Below are positions 57,076-64,000 of a DNA stretch of 64,000 nucleotides, one piece after another (position 1 is the stretch's first letter; each line of letters starts with the position of its first letter). The DNA comes from Littorina saxatilis (lineage: Eukaryota > Mollusca > Gastropoda > Littorinimorpha > Littorinidae), in assembly GCF_037325665.1 (NCBI RefSeq), contig NC_090254.1, positions 39,135,647-39,199,646 of the forward strand. Direction: 5' to 3'. The notes under the pieces are model-generated. The model saw only the letters and a program-made list of their open reading frames with translations. It was not told the origin of the DNA and ran no database searches. Made by a program: the position numbers and the translations under genes.

Positions 57076-58830
57076 ATTGCGGGAAGAGAAATGGTTTATG
57101 AAGACAACCAGAAATTTAAAAGGCTGTTTGAAAAGAGCTTACTGAGACCGACCTATAACGGCACACCTTGAGCTTGACTCAAACATCTGGTTCTTTTAGA
57201 CAAAAAGGGACTTCACAGTCGCGTCAAATGTATCAACACGTGATGGGTTGTATTTTCTAGACAAACGGTGGTAATCACTCCTTGTGTTCTAATGAGCTGA
57301 AAGTGATTAGGAATCTACCGCCTTCTTTGCGGAAAGAATAATCAGAAAGGGAGAAATATGGTATCCACGTGATCTAGCATGATTGTGAGAATGTTATGCA
57401 AGGGCTTCTCACTGAGGATTTAATTTCGCAAAACAATTGGCCGAAGCTGGGTTACATTGTACAACTACAAGGGCGCTGTCTGTTGTAGTAAAGTTTCCAC
57501 GCGCTTCTTAAAGATCCCACGATTGACAAAAGGGTCTTTCCTGGCAAAATTGTCCACCAAAATACCCGTGTGACTTGGAATAATAGGCCGTGAAAAGTAG
57601 GATATATGCGCCGAAATGGCTGCGATCTGCTGGCCGATGTGAATGCGTGATGTATTGTGTAAAAAAAATTCCATCTCACACGGCATAAATAAATCACTGC
57701 GCCTTGAATATATGTGCGCGATATAAATTGCATAAAATAAAAAATAAAAAAATAAATCCCTGCGCTTAGAACTGTACCCACGGAATACGCGCGATATAAG
57801 CCTCATATTGATTGATTGATTGAAGTTGTGGTTCACCCCACAAACCGTATCGCCTTCACATTGGGTCTGATTATGATGGGTCATGGGTTCTTGCAAGTGG
57901 TGAATTCAAAACTTGCAGAAGGGCATGGGATTGAAGGCATGGTGAAAGTCATTATCTCACCACTGTCGCATCAAATTGTATCATTACGTCATCATTAAAA
58001 ACACAAAGGGACGTTATCACCTCTTGTTTATTACAACAGCTGCAAGTGATTGTGAATCTGTCACATTCATGTGTGAGGACGTTTCACTTTCACTGAGGTA
58101 GTACTTTTGCTAAGTGAGTGCCAGCAATTGGCCGGGTTACGGTGTGCATTGCTTTTTTTGTGATCAGATCAGTCATAACCTAGCTGCAGCTACTCACTTT
58201 GCAAAAGCAAACCCTCGGTAAAACACAATCGCAAAATATTCTCACGTGGGAAACAATGTTGTACCCTTTCCAATGTACCCTCCATCAACTCTGTACTTTG
58301 ACTTGGAGGGTCACCACAGCTATCACAGGACTCCCTTGAATTGTTTCCGACGCTTATATTTTGGTCTGCACTATGGACACTACTTCTGCTCCAAACGGCA
58401 TTCTTTTCCTAAACGTTTGCAACATGAAATTGCTTACCGCCCTAGCTATTTGTATTACTATTACTATTAGGTTTGTGTGCACAATTCAGGAGTGTGACTG
58501 TGACTGTGAGCTCTGAATTGGCAACGCTAAAGTTCAACAAATTGAACAATACTGGATATCGTTTCCTAAACAAAGAAAACGATCAGCGAGGCCATATGCT
58601 CAGCAAAACTTTCTGTAAATCGCGGGAGAAATAGTTCATGGAAGATGAACAGAAATTTAAAAGGCTGTTAGAAAGTAGCGCAGCCATTTGGAGAACGGAA
58701 GTGAACAGCAAAGCTGGTCAAAAATGGCAGGAGAAATGTCTGTCACGTCATACAAGGAAACAAATTTCAGCCTTTTATTTTTAATGCGATATTTAAGTCT
58801 CCTTCTCTCTCTGCCATGTTCTATTTACCT
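57076..58830. repeat. Region with two diverged direct copies of a unit
   Basis: CAGAAATTTAAAAGGCTGTT occurs at about 57110 and 58650, each after GCGGGA(A)GAGAAAT-like DNA; CAATTGGCCG, then GGGTTAC, occurs near 57436 and 58125. The copies flank the SINE at 57505-57823. No gene is supported in this stretch. Confidence 0.4.
57505..57823 (+). mobile_element. 5'-truncated SINE of the ATTG-tail family
   Basis: It matches the body and tail of the SINE at 46922-47440, starting at AAAGATCCCACGATTGAC and ending in ATTGATTGATTG. The tRNA head is missing. Confidence 0.75.
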
Positions 58831-58831
58831 A

Positions 58832-59078
58832 TAAGGCCAAAAAAAAAAAAAAGGTCTGTTTACGGTAACCCGACCGACCCTAGTTTTTTCGCGCGACCCT
58901 AGACTTTTTTTTGGCATTTGGGGGGAAAAAAAAAAAAAAAAAAAAAAAATCTTGGTTTTTTGGCAAAATAACGTAAAAATATGGTTTTTTGGAAAAAAAA
59001 AAAAAAATAATCCCGACCTACCGACCCTATTTTTTGGGCCTATGTTACCGTAAACAGACCTATTTTTTTTTTGGCCTA
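58832..59078. mobile_element. MITE with GGTCTGTTTACGGTAAC ends and A/T tracts
   Basis: Left TAAGGCC, A-run, GGTCTGTTTACGGTAAC faces right GTTACCGTAAACAGACC, T-run, GGCCTA. CCGACC(T)ACCGACCCTA repeats lie inside. Confidence 0.8.
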
Positions 59079-59164
59079 GAACATTCTTTCGACGCTGACC
59101 TCATTCCCTTTCTACGTCATTCATTTCATCATACAATCATTCATTCGCTCGGCTTCCTGACGAG

Positions 59165-59320
59165 TGGACGTGAACTATCAAGATAAGTTTTGTGTAAATA
59201 TTTGTTTGTCTGTTCACTCAAAAGACCGTTGGGTCGAAATATCTGTGAATGTATTGTTTTGTCAATAACAAACGTTCCAACAACCTACCTTTCTTGTTTT
59301 TTTGATTCTGAATATGGTCA
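59165..59320. repeat. Dispersed repeat shared with 6185-6335
   Basis: TGGGTCGAAATATCTGTGAA and AACGTTCCAACAAC, then TACCTTTCTT, occur in the same order and spacing at both loci. I cannot name the family. Confidence 0.6.
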
Positions 59321-59654
59321 AGAGTACAACAGAGCGTCGAGTGCCTGTATCACGAGTTGGTCACAAAACTAGCCTTGTAAAGGCAACCATTCTACATGCA
59401 CCTCAATCAAACCTGTTCTAATCTGTTCACAATAAGTTGATTTCAATATGCATGTCTTCTTGTGTTCAAATCTGTGTCTGTTGAGTTATATATCTGTGGA
59501 TTAGTTCGAAAAAGTCGGTTGTCGGCGAAACGCGAAACGTGACACAATTCACACACTACACTTTGAAGCTGCATGTTCGCTTTACCAGAGACAATTTGAA
59601 ACTGAATCAATCATATCATGTTATGAAAGACAAAACAGTTCAATGCAGGTTTAC

Positions 59655-59866
59655 TGTCAGGACGAACGAATGACCGGCGATGTGTATAATTGCGTTCAAA
59701 GGACGGCTGCTTGCGCGTAACCGTCGCGTTAGTTTTTCGTACCGAGTTCGTCTTCATTTTAACAACGAGTTGGAAGTCTCGCGTAGGTGGGAAACAGCAT
59801 GATTTTAAAGCTTCTGTCGCTGCCTTCATTTCGGCATAGGACTTTAAGCGGTTTCTTGATTCCACT
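59655..59866 (-). CDS. Possible N-terminal exon of the ZSWIM-like gene or an unrelated small ORF
   Basis: On the - strand an open frame of about 70 codons (RLKSYAEMKAATEALKSCCF, then DFQLVVKMKTNSVRKTNATV) lies between an AG acceptor (CTATATAG) and a GTAAAC donor. The F/Y-x-E-M and VVKMKT-SVRK pattern faintly resembles the start of ZSWIM3-type proteins. Its phase (1) does not match the exon at 56338 (needs 2), so an intermediate exon would be required. Weak assignment. Confidence 0.25.
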
Positions 59867-59899
59867 CTATATAGCAGTCCAAGGAAAAAATAATTGAAA

Positions 59900-60060
59900 A
59901 CCGCGTAAATGTTATGTTACGCGCATGCAACAAAAAACGATCCCTCACTAGGACGTGAACGAGATTTTGCGTAAGCGGCGGCCATTTTGAATATTGTTTA
60001 CAAAAGAGCTGGCCACATGCTGTTTTGGTCGAAGCATTGATGGATCATTGTGGCGAAAAA
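59900..60060. promoter_or_regulatory. Candidate (possibly bidirectional) promoter near 60.0 kb
   Basis: CpG-containing sequence with GGCGGCCATTTTGAATATTG at about 59977-59996 includes a YY1-like GCCATTTT core. It precedes the ATGAG exon on the + strand and lies upstream of a possible - strand exon at 59655-59866. Assignment is by motif and position only. Confidence 0.3.
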
Positions 60061-60062
60061 GC

Positions 60063-62594
<2,532 letters not shown>

Positions 62595-63479
62595 TGGTGC
62601 AGAAGTACATTTCCTGAAGAAACAGCGTGAGAGCAAACAGACTTCTATGTGTGGCCCTTTGTTCCCATGCACTAAGATTTCTGAAGCTGTACTGTTGTCA
62701 TGTATTTGTTTAGCATGAGGTCAACCAGCCTAGATGCATTCCCTCCATAATAAAAAAAAACAATAAAAAATAATACGAGTGGGTGGAACGCTGTTTTGTT
62801 AATATTTCAAAACTGTCATTGATTTTCATGTATGCAGAGGCTCTTCTATTCCATCTGTCAGTGCCACATCTGTGGTTAGCAGCTTCATGTTTGTTTTTGA
62901 GTTCATGTTGTGCTGTTGTCTAGTTACAATCTGAAAGATAGGAAAGGCTGGTTGGTAGCAAAGTTTGGTTGGTAGGACATTTTTGGTTGTTGCCCAATGT
63001 TTTGTCTAACATTTGCTGTTTTGTTTGAGTATTTCTCTTTTGATTACTAAGGTGTAGCTGAAGTAATAACAAAAGTTGAATGGATATGTTTGCCTTTCCC
63101 TTATTCGGGATATTTTGTTTGTTGCCTAAAACTGGCTCTGAATCCACTTAAATTCAATTATTTCACTGTCTTAAGCACTCAATAGGTCATTCAATATTAA
63201 GAGAATGTTTTCTTCAATTACTAGTACGATTTAAGTGATTAAGAAGCTGTATAACAATTATTTCACCTTCAAATAGCACTAGTTGGTGTAAAGTTACTTG
63301 CATACGTCTTTTCTTGTTATTTATTCTTTCCCTTTATCACTTGGACTCACATTTTTGGATGTGAAATATGTTTATATCTATGTATTTACTTGTAGAACAT
63401 TTAATTCTGGATGGATTTCTTTTTCTGGTGAAAAATGGGTAAGAAAAAGGATAGGTCACAGTGTTATGTTACATGCATG

Positions 63480-64000
63480 TATTGCTAGGTTTTCTATTTT
63501 ATACATTAAAACGAGTAAAACAATTGTTGGGATACTTTAACCTTAATTAATACTTTAACTGAAGTATTTCATACCTTGACAATGTAGGAGCCTTTAATAC
63601 AGTACATTTACTCAGTCATTTTACCTTGAAATTAGGAACGCCTGATGTTGTAAATGCATGGTGCATTATAACATAATTCAGAAATTGGAAAAATGAACTT
63701 TTTCTTCTTACAATTAAATATAAAGATAAGGCTTAACATATTTGAAGACTTTTTGTTTGTTTATTTTACTTAAATATGTTACTTTTTTAACATTGTGAGT
63801 CAAATGTTCTGCTTTGTGTAAAGTTACGTACATGCAACAGTTACATGCAGTTTTCAATACTGTATCAGACTAGAACACTGTTGTTATGATTTAATCATTG
63901 AAAGTACACTTGTAGCAGGCTGTTAAAGTTAAATAAAGACCTGGAATTAAACTGGATTTGTTTTAAGTTGATGTTGATTGAAAGGGTCACGGTGTTACCG
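63480..64000. other. AT-rich end of window
   Basis: No ORF, RNA gene or known repeat is recognised except the motif copies near 63816-63850. Confidence 0.5.

Noticed and set aside
58246-58470. + strand frame of 74 codons (CFRRLYFGLHYGHYFCSKRH)
   Set aside because: Looks faintly protein-like, but it has no splice partners or family that I recognise and ends in (TAT)n.

Overview
This is animal nuclear DNA: exons separated by GT-AG introns, long microsatellites, tRNA-derived SINEs, LINE tails and many terminal-inverted-repeat elements. The repeat types and protein families suggest a lophotrochozoan, most likely a gastropod mollusc; that placement is inference. No bacterial operons, CRISPR arrays, rRNA genes or credible free-standing tRNA genes were seen, and no retroviral, LTR or Polinton element was recognised.

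Region 1 (about 2.5-23.6 kb, + strand) is one PARP14-like gene. Eighteen exons join in frame with no internal stop and encode about 1717 residues: a Ser/Pro/Gln-rich N-terminus, RRM-like repeats on symmetric phase-1 exons, a large charged exon, one macro domain, a WWE domain and a C-terminal ADP-ribosyltransferase domain with an H-Y-I triad, which predicts mono-ADP-ribosylation. Introns hold SINEs, LINE pieces and MITEs. A pair of 0.8-0.9 kb repeats ends about 40 bp before a TATA-like sequence and an IRF-like site.

Region 2 (about 24-32.8 kb) is repeat-rich intergenic DNA: nested inverted-repeat elements, a LINE 3' end, a 28-bp satellite of about 47 copies that stays open in all three forward frames, and SINEs.

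Region 3 (about 33.0-38.6 kb, - strand) is a complete five-exon gene for a 264-residue DUF4806-type protein. Its stop codon appears to come from the end of a repeat of the TTTTAAGACC family. Upstream lie a TTAA-flanked palindromic MITE and a 2.5-kb foldback element.

Region 4 (about 46-56.4 kb, - strand) is the most unusual. Exons encode a FAR1/ZSWIM3-like zinc-binding segment, a MULE-type DDE transposase domain and a SWIM zinc finger. Their reading phase fits exactly onto two downstream exons that encode an acidic linker and three C2H2 zinc fingers, so a transposase-C2H2 fusion gene is predicted. Beyond its stop is a decayed array of further C2H2 fingers, interrupted by a SINE fragment and a MITE.

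Region 5 (about 57-64 kb) has diverged duplications, a probable promoter near 60.0 kb, a small + strand spliced gene candidate, and an unexplained cluster of about 15 copies of a 16-19 bp motif in both orientations (60.9-63.9 kb).
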